From contig NZ_JAQSDO010000015.1 of assembly GCF_029945965.1 (NCBI RefSeq), positions 496,001 through 560,000 on the forward strand: a stretch of 64,000 nt of DNA. The letters are read 5' to 3'. Source of the stretch: Thermomonas sp. GTDB taxonomy: Bacteria; Pseudomonadota; Gammaproteobacteria; Xanthomonadales; Xanthomonadaceae. The position numbers were made by a program, and so were the translations under genes. Shown piece by piece: positions 1 through 10,000 of this stretch. The notes under the pieces are model-generated. The model did not search any database. It saw only the letters and a program-made list of their open reading frames with translations, and was not told the origin of the DNA. The first letter of the stretch is position 1. Each line of letters opens with the position of its first letter.

Positions 1-2508
1 GTCTCCGCCAAGCAGATCGAGGCATTGCCGCAAGGCACCCGCAACTTCCTGGCATTCGCCGATACGGTTCCCGGGATGGTGTTCAGCCAGGATGGCAATG
101 GCAACACGCGCTTGCGCTCGGGTGCCCAGACCGCATCGGCAATCAACGTCTTCATTGACGGCGTTGGCCAGAAGAATTATGTGCTGCCCGGCGGAATAGC
201 AGGCCAGGACAGCAGTCGCGGCAACCCGTTTCCGCAATCCGCGATCGGCGAATACAAGGTCATTACCCAGAACTACAAAGCTGAGTTCGATCAGCTCAGC
301 AGTGCAGCGATCGTGGCAGTGACGCGTTCGGGCAGCAACAAATTCACTGGCGATGTCTTCTGGGATGCCACGAAAACGCAATGGCGTTCCAAGAGTGAGT
401 ACGAGTCACTTCCAGGTGCGACCAAGGCGGTTTCCGAGGAGAAGCAATACGGCGTCAGTATCGGTGGGCCTATCAAGCGCGATGTCGCGCATTTCTTCGT
501 CGCCTACGAGGCGAAGTCCTACCAGTCGCCGACCACGTTCAGTCTGGGGCGTGGCTACAACATCGGTCAGCTGCCATCGAGTTTCAAGGATGAGTACGGG
601 TCAGGCAATTTCACCAAGCCGTTTGACGAGGACCTGTATTTCGTCAAGCTCGATCTCAATGCCGGGATGGACCACTACTTCGAGCTCACCACCAAGGTGC
701 GCAAGGAAAGCGAAACCACCGATATCGGCGGCAACCGCCTGCCAAGTGCCGCGACCGACAACATCAACCAGGAAACCCGCGTCGACCTGCGCTGGCAATG
801 GACCCAGCAGAACTGGCTCAATGACGCGCACATCGGCTACGAGAAATCGTTCTGGAGCCCGCGGCCGCACGAGTTCAGCAATGGCACCTGGCTGGCTGAC
901 GGCAATTGGTGGGACACCATCGCCCGTCGCGGCGGTGGCGACAACTACCAGGACAAGGGGCAGAAAGGCTGGGCCATCCAGGATGACCTGACCTGGTTCG
1001 GATGGGAGGGCCACACCGTCAAGATGGGCGTGAAATACAAGGCCATCACGGTGGATACGCTGGAGCAGAACAAGTTCAACCCGCAGTTCTACTACGACAT
1101 CCACGAAAGCTTGGTAGTGCCGACTCATGTCGAGTTCGGAGCCCCTGTGTCAGCATTGGGCGATGGCACCGTCAGTTCGAGCAACAAGCAGTTCGGGCTG
1201 TATATCCAGGACGACTGGGAGGTCAACGACAAGCTGATCGTGAATCTCGGTGTCCGCTGGGACTACGAGCGGACTCCGAGCTATGAAAACTTCGTGACAC
1301 CGACGAATGTTGCCGCGGCGATGCGTGCATCCAATGCTGCATTGCCCGCATCGGGTGTCAACGTCGAGGACTACATCAGCACCGGCAACAACCGCTCGGC
1401 GGACAAGAACAATTGGGCGCCAAGGCTCGGCTTCTCCTATGACCTGCAGGGCGACCAGCGGCATGTCATCTTTGGTGGCGCGGGGCGTTCCTACGACCGC
1501 AACCTGTTCGATTACCTCCAAAATGAGGTCTCGAAGGGCAGCTGGGGATCATTCGGCTTCGACTTCAACACGGCGATGCATCCCTGTTCTGGCGGCAACT
1601 GCCTGGCCTGGACTTCGGCATACCTCGACAGGCAAAACCTGTGGGCGCGTGCCGCGGCCGGTGGCGGGCGTGAGGTCTATCTCAACAACAACAACCTCGT
1701 AGTGCCTTACTCCGACCAGTTCAGCCTCGGCATGCGCAACATCGTGGAAATGGCCGGGCACGACTGGACCATCGAATCGACCATATCGCATGTCACGAGC
1801 CATGACGGGATCGCCTTCCTGTTGGGCAACCGCCGCGCTGATGGCAGTTTCTTCCCGCCGGGTGCCACCGACCCTCCGCCATGGGGACAGGGCTTCGCAC
1901 CGTTCGGCAACATGATCCTGGCCGAGAATGCGCTCGAGACCAGGGCGAACTCGTTCCTGCTCCGGATCGAAAAGCCGTATGACCACGCCACCGGCTGGGG
2001 TGTGAATGTTGCATACACCTATACCGACTCGGAGCAGAACAGCCCGATCAACGGTTGGCCAGGCGCCTTCAACATGCCCACCATCGATGGCTATGGCTGG
2101 TTCGACGGACAAGCTTCGAAGCACCGCCTGGTCACCACCGGCATCTATGATGGCCCGTGGGGTCTCACTCTGTCGGCCAAGCTGACCTACGCGACCGCGC
2201 AGCCGCGTTACGTGCAGGATTGCAATGAAACCTCATGGAGTCTTTGTCACTTCACCTTCTACGTGCCGAACGATCACTTCAAGCAGTTCGACCTCGCCGC
2301 GAACAAGGAATTCACGATTCCCGGCGGCGGCGGGTTCCGATTCCGGCTGCGAGCGGACCTGTTGAACGTGTTCAATTGGTCGAACTACGCTGGTTACGAT
2401 GACTGGATGGGTGGTGCCAACGAACCCATGAACGCGAACTTCGGCAAGCCGAACAGTATTTCGCTCCCGACCCGGACCTTCAAACTCTCGGTGGGTTTCA
2501 GTTGGTAG
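1..2508 (+). CDS. TonB-dependent outer-membrane receptor, 5'-truncated by window edge
   Basis: The reading frame is open from base 1, so the gene starts outside the window; 835 residues are visible. The first residues (IEALPQGTRNFLAFADTVPG) look like the start of a plug domain of the carboxypeptidase-regulatory/Oar-like receptor type, followed by SAINVFIDGVGQ and the plug-end motif SSAAIVAVTRSGSN. The rest is a long run of alternating aromatic and polar strands typical of a 22-stranded barrel, and the chain ends in Trp, the usual terminal aromatic for outer-membrane insertion. Family role: energy-dependent import across the outer membrane using TonB-ExbBD. The next gene starts at or just after its stop, and sugar ABC genes follow, so an oligosaccharide cargo is inferred rather than iron. 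The signal peptide and TonB box are not visible. Confidence 0.88.
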   Translation, partial: VSAKQIEALPQGTRNFLAFADTVPGMVFSQDGNGNTRLRSGAQTASAINVFIDGVGQKNYVLPGGIAGQDSSRGNPFPQSAIGEYKVITQNYKAEFDQLSSAAIVAVTRSGSNKFTGDVFWDATKTQWRSKSEYESLPGATKAVSEEKQYGVSIGGPIKRDVAHFFVAYEAKSYQSPTTFSLGRGYNIGQLPSSFKDEYGSGNFTKPFDEDLYFVKLDLNAGMDHYFELTTKVRKESETTDIGGNRLPSAATDNINQETRVDLRWQWTQQNWLNDAHIGYEKSFWSPRPHEFSNGTWLADGNWWDTIARRGGGDNYQDKGQKGWAIQDDLTWFGWEGHTVKMGVKYKAITVDTLEQNKFNPQFYYDIHESLVVPTHVEFGAPVSALGDGTVSSSNKQFGLYIQDDWEVNDKLIVNLGVRWDYERTPSYENFVTPTNVAAAMRASNAALPASGVNVEDYISTGNNRSADKNNWAPRLGFSYDLQGDQRHVIFGGAGRSYDRNLFDYLQNEVSKGSWGSFGFDFNTAMHPCSGGNCLAWTSAYLDRQNLWARAAAGGGREVYLNNNNLVVPYSDQFSLGMRNIVEMAGHDWTIESTISHVTSHDGIAFLLGNRRADGSFFPPGATDPPPWGQGFAPFGNMILAENALETRANSFLLRIEKPYDHATGWGVNVAYTYTDSEQNSPINGWPGAFNMPTIDGYGWFDGQASKHRLVTTGIYDGPWGLTLSAKLTYATAQPRYVQDCNETSWSLCHFTFYVPNDHFKQFDLAANKEFTIPGGGGFRFRLRADLLNVFNWSNYAGYDDWMGGANEPMNANFGKPNSISLPTRTFKLSVGFSW

Positions 2509-2534
2509 CGGAAACCGAAAGCGTACGTCGCTCC

Positions 2535-4085
2535 ATGCATGTCGCGCTCAAGGGCGCGGCATGCGCATTTGCTCTTCTTGTAGGCAGCTGCGGGGATGGC
2601 ACCCCTCCGCCACGGCCCGCAGTCGCTGCACCTGCAGCAGCCCAAGCGCAGCAAGAGAACGCGGTACCTGCGCTGGTCGAAGACCTCGAACACCGCACCT
2701 TCGATTACTTCTGGGAACTCGGCAATCCGGCCAATGGACTGGTGCCGGATCGCTGGCCATCGCCGTCGGCATCGAGTATTGCAGCCGTCGGTTTCGGCCT
2801 GACCGCTTACGGCGTGGGTGCGGAGCGCGGCTGGATCAGCCGCGAGCAGGCGGCCCAGCGCACGCTGGCGACGCTGCGTTTCTTCGCGCGCGCGCCACAG
2901 GGGCCGCAGCCTGCGGGCGCCAGCGGCTACAAGGGATTTTTCTATCACTTCCTCGACATGGACAATGGCAGCCGGGCCGGCACCAATGAACTCTCCACCG
3001 TCGATACATCCCTGTTCCTGGGTGGCGTGTTGTTTGCGCAAAGCTACTACGACCGCCAGGACGGCAGCGAGGCAGAGATACGCAAGCTGGCCGAGAAGAT
3101 CTACGCGCGCGTGGAGTGGCCGTGGGCGCAGGTACGCAAGCCGCTGATCTCGATGGGCTGGACGCCCGAAGAGGGCGCGCTCAAGTACGACTGGCAGGGC
3201 TACAACGAGGCCATCCTGGTTTATATCCTCGCGCTTGGTTCGCCTACCCATCCAATCGACAAGGATGCCTACGACGCCTGGACCTCCACCTACGACCGCA
3301 CCTGGGGCAAGTTCCATGGCGACGAACACCTCAGCTTCCCGCCGATGTTCGGGCACCAGTATTCGCAGGTCTGGATCGATTTCCGCGGTATCCAGGACGA
3401 GTACATGCATCGTCGTGGCATCGACTATTTCGAGAACAGCCGTCGCGCGGTGTATTCGCAACGCGGCTACGCGATCGAGAATGCGGCCGGCTGGAAGGGC
3501 TACGGCAAGAACGTCTGGGGGCTGAGCGCCAGCGACGGGCCAGTTGACGCCAGCTTCGAGTTCGATGGCCAGACCCGGTTGTTCCGCACCTATGCCGCGC
3601 GCGGCGCCGGCATCGAATACGTGCTGGACGATGGCACCATCACGCCGACCGCGGCAGCCGGTTCGATCGCCTTCGCGCCGGAGATCGTGATTCCCGCGAT
3701 CACGCAGATGCACGAACGCTATGGCAAGGACATCTATGGCGAGTACGGGTTCCTGGATGCGTTCAACCCGAGCTTCGATTTCACCGACGCCAAGCTGCAC
3801 CACGGGCGGATCACGCCGATGGGTTGGGTGGATAGCGACTACCTCGGTATCGACCAGGGTCCGATCGTGTTGATGATCGAGAACCACCGCAGCGAATTCG
3901 TGTGGAACGTCATGCGTCGCAACCTGCACATCCGCAAGGGCTTGCAGCGCGCCGGTTTTCGCGGCGGATGGCTGGGCGCCAGCGTGGTGCCCATCCGTCC
4001 GGCCACTCCTGTCCGCAAGACTCCAGCGACCAAGCCCCCGCCGGCGCGACAACCGCAAGCTCCGGCCGCGGCTGCCGGCGGCTAG
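2535..4085 (+). CDS. glucoamylase-like lipoprotein (COG5368/GH144-like glucanase candidate)
   Basis: The protein has 516 residues from the ATG at 2535. A TTG at 2502 overlaps the receptor stop but would put eleven polar residues before the signal sequence, so I prefer the ATG. A short hydrophobic stretch (residues 8-16) ends in a lipobox-like V-G-S-C with Cys19, predicting a lipoprotein. The body opens with LEHRTFDYFWELGNP and contains GYKGFFYHFLDMDNG, STVDTSLFLGG, YDWQGYNEA and VWGLSASDGP, the hallmarks of the glucoamylase-like family that includes GH144 endo-beta-1,2-glucanases. The C-terminal 35 residues are Pro/Ala/Thr rich and probably disordered. By context it cuts imported glycan in the periplasm or at the cell surface. 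The exact bond specificity is inference; the family name glucoamylase-like is historical and does not imply alpha-glucan. Confidence 0.8.
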   Translation: MHVALKGAACAFALLVGSCGDGTPPPRPAVAAPAAAQAQQENAVPALVEDLEHRTFDYFWELGNPANGLVPDRWPSPSASSIAAVGFGLTAYGVGAERGWISREQAAQRTLATLRFFARAPQGPQPAGASGYKGFFYHFLDMDNGSRAGTNELSTVDTSLFLGGVLFAQSYYDRQDGSEAEIRKLAEKIYARVEWPWAQVRKPLISMGWTPEEGALKYDWQGYNEAILVYILALGSPTHPIDKDAYDAWTSTYDRTWGKFHGDEHLSFPPMFGHQYSQVWIDFRGIQDEYMHRRGIDYFENSRRAVYSQRGYAIENAAGWKGYGKNVWGLSASDGPVDASFEFDGQTRLFRTYAARGAGIEYVLDDGTITPTAAAGSIAFAPEIVIPAITQMHERYGKDIYGEYGFLDAFNPSFDFTDAKLHHGRITPMGWVDSDYLGIDQGPIVLMIENHRSEFVWNVMRRNLHIRKGLQRAGFRGGWLGASVVPIRPATPVRKTPATKPPPARQPQAPAAAAGG

Positions 4086-4091
4086 ACGCCG

Positions 4092-5399
4092 ATGCGTGGC
4101 TTCGTCACTTGGGATACGTCACTGAGACTCTCGTCAGTGATCGTGATCCTGTTCGCGCTTGCAGGTTGCACGCGCGAGCATGGCGATGGCCGCGAGGTCG
4201 TGCGTTTCTGGGCGATGGGCTACGAAGGCGAAGTCGTCGCGCAGCTGATCCCGGAATTCGAGCGCCGCAATCCGGGCATCCGGGTGGATCTGCAGCAGCT
4301 GCCATGGACCGCCGCACACGAGAAGTTGCTGACCGCCTATGCTGGCGATGCGCTGCCGGACGTGGTGCCGCTGGGCAATACCTGGATTGCCGAGTTCGCC
4401 GCGCTGGGCGCGCTCGAACCGCTGGATGCGCGCATCGCGGCGAGCCCTGGCTTTGCGCGCGCGGACTTCTTCGATGGCGCCTGGAACAGCGGCGTGATCG
4501 ATGGCCACACCTATGCCGTGCCCTGGTATGTAGAAACACGGATCCCGTACTACCGTCGCGACCTGCTGCATGCGGCGGGCATCGACGCGCCACCACGGAC
4601 ATGGCCGGAATGGCGCGCCGCGATGACTGCGATCAAGCAGCGCGCTGGCGCAGGGAAATTCGCCATCCTGTTGCCGCTCAACGAGTTTGAACCGTTGCTC
4701 AACCTGGCGGTCCAGCAACCCGAACCACTGCTCCGCAACGGCGGGCGTTACGGCAACTTCCGCAGTGCGGGCTTCCACCGCACCCTGGCTTTTTACCGAT
4801 CATTGTTCGACCAGAACCTCGCGCCGCGCGTGGACAACACGCGTATCTCCAATGTCTGGGACGAATTCGGCAATGGCACGTTCGCGTTCTATATCAGCGG
4901 GCCATGGAACATCGCCGAATTCCGCAAGCGCCTGCCACCTGAACTTCAGGATGCGTGGATGACCATGCCGCTGCCCGGTCCGGATGGCCCCGGTGCATCG
5001 ATCGCCGGTGGCACCAGTTTCGTGGTATTCAGCCAGTCCACGCACAAGCGCGCGGCGTGGGAACTGATCCGCTTCCTGTCCGCGCCTGCGCAGCAGATTC
5101 GCCTGCATGCGTTGACCGGCGACCTGCCGCCACGACGTTCGCCGTGGACCGTGCCGGCATTGGCGAATGATCCGTATGCGCGTGCCTTCCGCGACCAGTT
5201 GGAACGGGCGGTGCCGGCGCCCAAGGTGCCGGAGTGGGAGCGCATCGCACAGGAGATGAGGATCGTCGGCGAGCAACTGGCCAGCGGCGGGCTGACGGTG
5301 GATCAGGCGGCAGTGGAAATGGACCGGCGTGCTGACACGATCCTGGCCAAGCGCCGCTGGATGCTCGACCGCGGGCAAGTCACGAAGGCGACGCGATGA
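4092..5399 (+). CDS. sugar ABC transporter substrate-binding lipoprotein (family 1)
   Basis: The protein has 435 residues. The N-terminus has a hydrophobic segment ending in the lipobox L-A-G-C (Cys26), so it is predicted to be tethered to the inner membrane. The mature part starts VVRFWAMGYEGEVVAQLIPE, then ERRNPGIRVDLQQLPW and DVVPLGNTWIAEF, the typical first lobe of MalE/UgpB-like family 1 binding proteins; GGTSFVVFSQSTHKRAAWEL is the usual second-lobe signature. It should bind an oligosaccharide in the periplasm and hand it to the two permeases downstream. It begins 6 nt after the glucanase-like gene and its last 4 nt overlap the first permease (ATGA), so the genes are almost certainly co-transcribed. 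Confidence 0.9.
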   Translation: MRGFVTWDTSLRLSSVIVILFALAGCTREHGDGREVVRFWAMGYEGEVVAQLIPEFERRNPGIRVDLQQLPWTAAHEKLLTAYAGDALPDVVPLGNTWIAEFAALGALEPLDARIAASPGFARADFFDGAWNSGVIDGHTYAVPWYVETRIPYYRRDLLHAAGIDAPPRTWPEWRAAMTAIKQRAGAGKFAILLPLNEFEPLLNLAVQQPEPLLRNGGRYGNFRSAGFHRTLAFYRSLFDQNLAPRVDNTRISNVWDEFGNGTFAFYISGPWNIAEFRKRLPPELQDAWMTMPLPGPDGPGASIAGGTSFVVFSQSTHKRAAWELIRFLSAPAQQIRLHALTGDLPPRRSPWTVPALANDPYARAFRDQLERAVPAPKVPEWERIAQEMRIVGEQLASGGLTVDQAAVEMDRRADTILAKRRWMLDRGQVTKATR

Positions 5400-6274
5400 A
5401 AGCAGGGCTCGCAGGCTGGATGTTTGCCGCGCCCGCGCTGGGCGTGATCGCGTTGTTCTTCGGCATCCCGGTGCTGGCGGCATTCATGTTGAGCCTGACC
5501 GATTTCGACATCTACGCATTGGCCGACATCCACAACCTGCGTTTCGTCGGCTTGGGCAATTACTGGACGTTGCTGCACAACCCGCTGTTCTGGAAGGCGC
5601 TTGGGAATACGTTCTATTTCGTGCTGGTCGGCGTGCCGCTGTCGATCACGGTGTCACTGGGCGCGGCGATGTTGCTGCATTCGAAACTGGCGCGTTTCAA
5701 GCCGGTGTTCCGCACCGCGTTTTTCGCGCCGGTGGTGACCACGGTGGTCGCGGTGGCGGTGATCTGGCGCTACCTGTTCCACACCACCTACGGCATGGCC
5801 AACTGGGGCCTGTCGCTGCTCGGCATCGCGCCGGTGGACTGGCTGGGCGACCCGCACTGGGCCATGCCGACTATTATCCTTTTCGCGGTGTGGAAGAACT
5901 TCGGCTACAACATGATCATCTTCCTGGCCGGCCTGCAGGGCATTCCGGAGGACCTCTACGAAGCCGCGCGCATCGATGGCGCCTCGCCCTGGAAGCAGTT
6001 CCGCCACGTCACCCTGCCGATGCTCGGCCCGGTGCTGGTACTGGTCGGCATCCTGACCATGGCTGGCTATTTCCAGCTGTTCGCTGAGCCCTACGTGATG
6101 ACCCAGGGCGGTCCGCTGCAAAGTACGGTCAGCGTGCTGTACCTCATGTATGAAGAAGGCTTCAAGTGGTGGAACCTGGGCAATGCTTCTGCCGTGGCCT
6201 TCCTGCTGTTCGCGATCATGACCGTGGCGACCACCGGCCTGTTGTGGTTCGCGCGCCGACGCGGGGTGGACTAG
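5396..6274 (+). CDS. sugar ABC transporter permease, MalF/UgpA type
   Basis: The protein has 292 residues with six predicted membrane segments. The cytoplasmic EAA loop that docks on the ATPase is clear: EAARIDGASPWKQFRHVTLP near residues 193-212. The length and the N-terminus, which goes straight into a first helix (GWMFAAPALGVIALFFGIPV), are those of the short UgpA/LacF-like subfamily rather than long enterobacterial MalF. The start overlaps the stop of the binding-protein gene by 4 nt. It forms the inner-membrane channel together with the next permease; the matching ATPase is probably the gene at 11689, which lies beyond two other genes. Confidence 0.92.
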   Translation: MKAGLAGWMFAAPALGVIALFFGIPVLAAFMLSLTDFDIYALADIHNLRFVGLGNYWTLLHNPLFWKALGNTFYFVLVGVPLSITVSLGAAMLLHSKLARFKPVFRTAFFAPVVTTVVAVAVIWRYLFHTTYGMANWGLSLLGIAPVDWLGDPHWAMPTIILFAVWKNFGYNMIIFLAGLQGIPEDLYEAARIDGASPWKQFRHVTLPMLGPVLVLVGILTMAGYFQLFAEPYVMTQGGPLQSTVSVLYLMYEEGFKWWNLGNASAVAFLLFAIMTVATTGLLWFARRRGVD

Positions 6275-6276
6275 GC

Positions 6277-7098
6277 ATGGACCGTCGCATCGCATCGGCG
6301 CTTATCAATGGCTTGCTGGTCGCGCTGGCCGTGCTTAGCGCGTTTCCGTTGCTGTGGATGCTGTCGGTGTCCTTCATGCAACCGGGCGAAGCCAGCCATT
6401 TCCCGCCGCCGCTGCTGCCGCTCGATGCCGGCCTGCAGAACTATCGCGAACTGTTCGTGCGCGCCGGCATGGGGCGCTACCTGGCCAACAGCGCGATGAT
6501 CGCCACCGTGGTGACCCTGATCTCGCTCTTGCTCAACACGCTGGCCGGCTACGCTTTCGCAAAGCTCGAATTCCGCGGTCGCGAGCGCACGTTCCGCGCA
6601 TTGCTGGCAGTGCTGGTGATTCCGGGTCAGGTGGCGATGATGCCGCTGTTCCTGCTGCTCAAGCAGGTGGGCCTGATCAATACCTATGCCGGCGCGATGG
6701 TGCCTGGACTGGCCAGCATCTTCGGCATCTTCCTGGTCCGCCAGTACTCGCGATCGATCCCGGATGACCTGCTGGATGCCGCGCGCGTAGACGGCGCCAG
6801 CGAATGGCGGATTTTCTGGCAGATCGTGCTGCCGGTGCTGAAACCAATTCTGGTGACACTGGCGATCTTCAGTTTCCTCGGCGCGTGGAACGATTTCATG
6901 TGGCCGCTGATCGTGCTCAGCGACCAGGGCTTGCAGACCCTGCCGGTGGCGCTGGCGTCGCTGTCGCGCGAGCACGTGCAGGACAACGAACTGATGATGG
7001 CAGGCTCGGTGGTGACCATATTGCCGGTGCTCGTGCTGTTCCTGGCCTTGCAGCGTTACTACATCCAGGGCTTGCTGGTCGGGAGCGTCAAGGGGTGA
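6277..7098 (+). CDS. carbohydrate ABC transporter permease, MalG/UgpE type
   Basis: The protein has 273 residues from ATG 6277, two bases after the previous stop; the frame is also open upstream, but that part overlaps the first permease and is not membrane-like. The N-terminal helix (ALINGLLVALAVLSAFPLLW) leads to a periplasmic loop and a six-helix core. The EAA motif reads LDAARVDGASEWRIFWQIVL, and the C-terminus VGSVKG matches the conserved end of MalG-type proteins. It pairs with the upstream permease. Its TGA overlaps the GTG start of the next gene. Confidence 0.92.
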   Translation: MDRRIASALINGLLVALAVLSAFPLLWMLSVSFMQPGEASHFPPPLLPLDAGLQNYRELFVRAGMGRYLANSAMIATVVTLISLLLNTLAGYAFAKLEFRGRERTFRALLAVLVIPGQVAMMPLFLLLKQVGLINTYAGAMVPGLASIFGIFLVRQYSRSIPDDLLDAARVDGASEWRIFWQIVLPVLKPILVTLAIFSFLGAWNDFMWPLIVLSDQGLQTLPVALASLSREHVQDNELMMAGSVVTILPVLVLFLALQRYYIQGLLVGSVKG

Positions 7099-10000
7099 GG
7101 CGAGGTATTGTGTTGGCCGGGCTGTTGCTCGCGGCGTCCGCCGCGCATGCGCAACAGTCGCGACTGCTCGACGGTTTCGAGGACATGTCCGCCTGGCGGG
7201 CGACTGCCTCGGACAGCGTCAGCGCGAGCTTGCGCCAGGTCGATGGCGAAAAGGGCAAGGGACTGTGCCTGGACTATGACTTCAACGGCGTGTCGGGCTA
7301 TGCGGTCGCGCGCCGCACGTTGCCGATGCGTTATCCAGGCAACTACGAATTCCGCATGTTCCTGCGTGGCGAAGGGCCAGCCAACAACCTGGAATTCAAA
7401 CTGGCCGATGCCAGCGGGGACAATGTGTGGTGGCGCAACCAACCGAACATGCTGTTGCCGAAAACATGGACGGCCACGAAGCTCAAGAAGCGGCAAATTG
7501 ATTTTGCCTGGGGGCCAACCGAGGACCGCACGCTGCAGGCCAGCGAAAGCTTCGAGTTGACCATCAGCGCAGGCAAGGGTGGTGGCAAGGGCAGTGCCTG
7601 CATCGACGAGTTGGCATTCAGCGAATTGCCAACAGATGATGGCGCGCCGCTTGCCGGCAATCTGGTGCAGGACGCCACGGGCTGGCGCTATGACCTCGGG
7701 CGGCTACGCGAATTCGGTGGTGCCATCCTGAGTTGGGCTTCGGGCCAACCAGTGGCGGACTACGCGTTGGAACTCTCCGAGGATGGCCAGCACTGGCGCA
7801 GCGTGCGCACGGTGCATGCAAGCAATGGCGGCGATGATCCCATTGCGCTGCCAGAGCAGGAGGCGCGCTGGTTGCGCGTGCGCCCGCTCGGCAAGACGCG
7901 CGCGCGACTGCAAGAGATCGCGGTGCAGCCATTGGCATACGCCGCTACACCGAACGATTTCGTCAAGGCAGTAGCCGCGGTCGCACCACGAGGCACGTTT
8001 CCGCGCGGTTTTTCTGGCGAACAGCCGTACTGGACGATTGTTGGTGTCGATGGCGGCCTCGAGCAGGGCCTGATCGGCGAGGACGGCGCGATCGAATTGG
8101 CCAAGGGCGCGCCCAGCATCGAACCGTTCGTGGTCGTCGATGGCAGGCTCGTCGGCTGGGCCGACGTCAAGACGACACAGTCGCTGCAGGACGATTACCT
8201 GCCGATCCCGAGCGTGCATTGGTCGCATCCCGGTTTCGCACTCGACATCACCGCATTCGCCTCGCAGGAGGACGACGCGGCCCACTTGCATGGCGGCTAC
8301 CGGCTTTCCAACACGAGCACGACACCCCGCGATTACGTGCTGGTGCTTGCAGTCAGGCCTTTCCAGGTCAACCCGCCGAGTCAGTTCCTCAACACGGTGG
8401 GCGGGGTGAGTCGGATCGATGCGCTGAGCGTGCGCGAAGGCAGCGTGGTCGAAAAGGGCAGGCTGCTGCTGCGGACATCGCAGAAACCGGCACTGTCGTT
8501 CGCGACGAATTTCGACAGTGGCGAGGTGGTGTCTCGCCTGGCGACGATCGATTGGTCGAAGGCGTGCGCCACATGCCTCGACAGCGGTCTCGGGCTTGCC
8601 ATGTTCGGCACGGATACGGTCGAGGATGCCACCTGGTTGGCATCGGGCGCGATGCTGTTCGGCGTGCGCCTGCAACCCGGCGAATCCCGCAGTTTTGATT
8701 GGCGTTCGCTGCTCTACGGAAGCGAGCAGATGCCGCCAGTGCCGCCTGCTGATGTGGAGGTGTTGCGTGCCCGGGTCGCCGCGCAATGGCATGCCAAGCT
8801 CGACCGCGTGAAACTGCAGGTGCCGGCCGCTGGCAAGCCGCTGATCGACACCTTGCGCACCGCGCTGGCAAACATGCTGGTCAGCCGCACCGGCCCTCGC
8901 CTGCAGCCGGGCACGCGCTCGTACGCACGCGCATGGATCCGCGACGGCGCGATGATCAGCGAAGGCCTGTTGCGCATGGGCCGCGAGGACGTGGCCGGCG
9001 ACTTTCTGCGTTGGTACGCGCCCTACCAGTTCGCCAATGGCAAGGTGCCATGCTGCGTGGATGACCGCGGCAGCGATCCCGTGCCGGAAAACGACAGCCA
9101 GGGCGAGCTGATCCATGCGGTAGCCGAGCAGTACCGCTACACCGGTGATCGCGCGTTGCTGGAAGCAATGTGGCCAAAGGTGACTGGCGCGGTCAAATAC
9201 ATGGACGAACTGCGCCTCAGTGAGCGCACCGAAACGAATCGTAATGTGAATCCGGCGTTCTTCGGACTGATGCCGGCGTCGATCAGCCATGAGGGCTATT
9301 CGGCCAAGCCGATGCATTCGTATTGGGATGATTTCTGGGTATTGCGCGGTTACAAGGATGCGGTGGCGATCGCCCAATGGCTTGGCCGCGAGGAGGCTGC
9401 GCGCCGCTTCGCCGCGTCCCGTGACGAGTTCCGTGCGGACCTGTACGCCTCGCTGGATGTTGCTACGCATGCACACGCCATCGACTATCTGCCGGGTGCG
9501 GCGGAACTGGGCGATTTCGACCCGACCTCGTCCACCATTGCCTTGGCGCCCGGCGGCGAGCAGGCCAACCTGCCGCAGGACCTGTTGCACAACACCTTCG
9601 AGCGCTACTGGCGCGAATTCGTGCAGCGCCGCGATGGCAAGCGCGAATGGAAGGACTACACGCCTTACGAACTGCGCACGGTCGGTACCTTCGTACGCCT
9701 GGGTTGGCGCGAGCGTGCAGGCGAAGCGCTGGACTACTTCATCGCCGACCAGCAACCGCGTGGCTGGAACCAGTGGGCTGAAGTGGTTTCACGAACACCG
9801 CGCACGCCGTTCTTTCTGGGTGACCTGCCGCATGCCTGGGTGGCGTCGGACTACATGCGCTCGGTGCTGGACATGTTCGCCTACAGCCGCGAACGCGACG
9901 ACGCATTGGTGATCGCCGCAGGCATTCCTGCCGAATGGATGCAAGCCGGGGGTGTTGCCGTTGAAGGCCTGCGCACGCCGCAAGGCCGGCTGGATTACAC

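Noticed and set aside
2394-4058. Long open frame antisense to the glucanase-like gene
   Set aside because: It has the Arg/Ala/Gly-rich composition of a GC-rich shadow frame and no recognisable domain, while the plus-strand frame has clear family motifs.
7704-9755. 683-codon open frame antisense to the six-hairpin glycosidase gene
   Set aside because: Low-information composition and no ribosome site; the sense protein has a signal peptide and conserved motifs.
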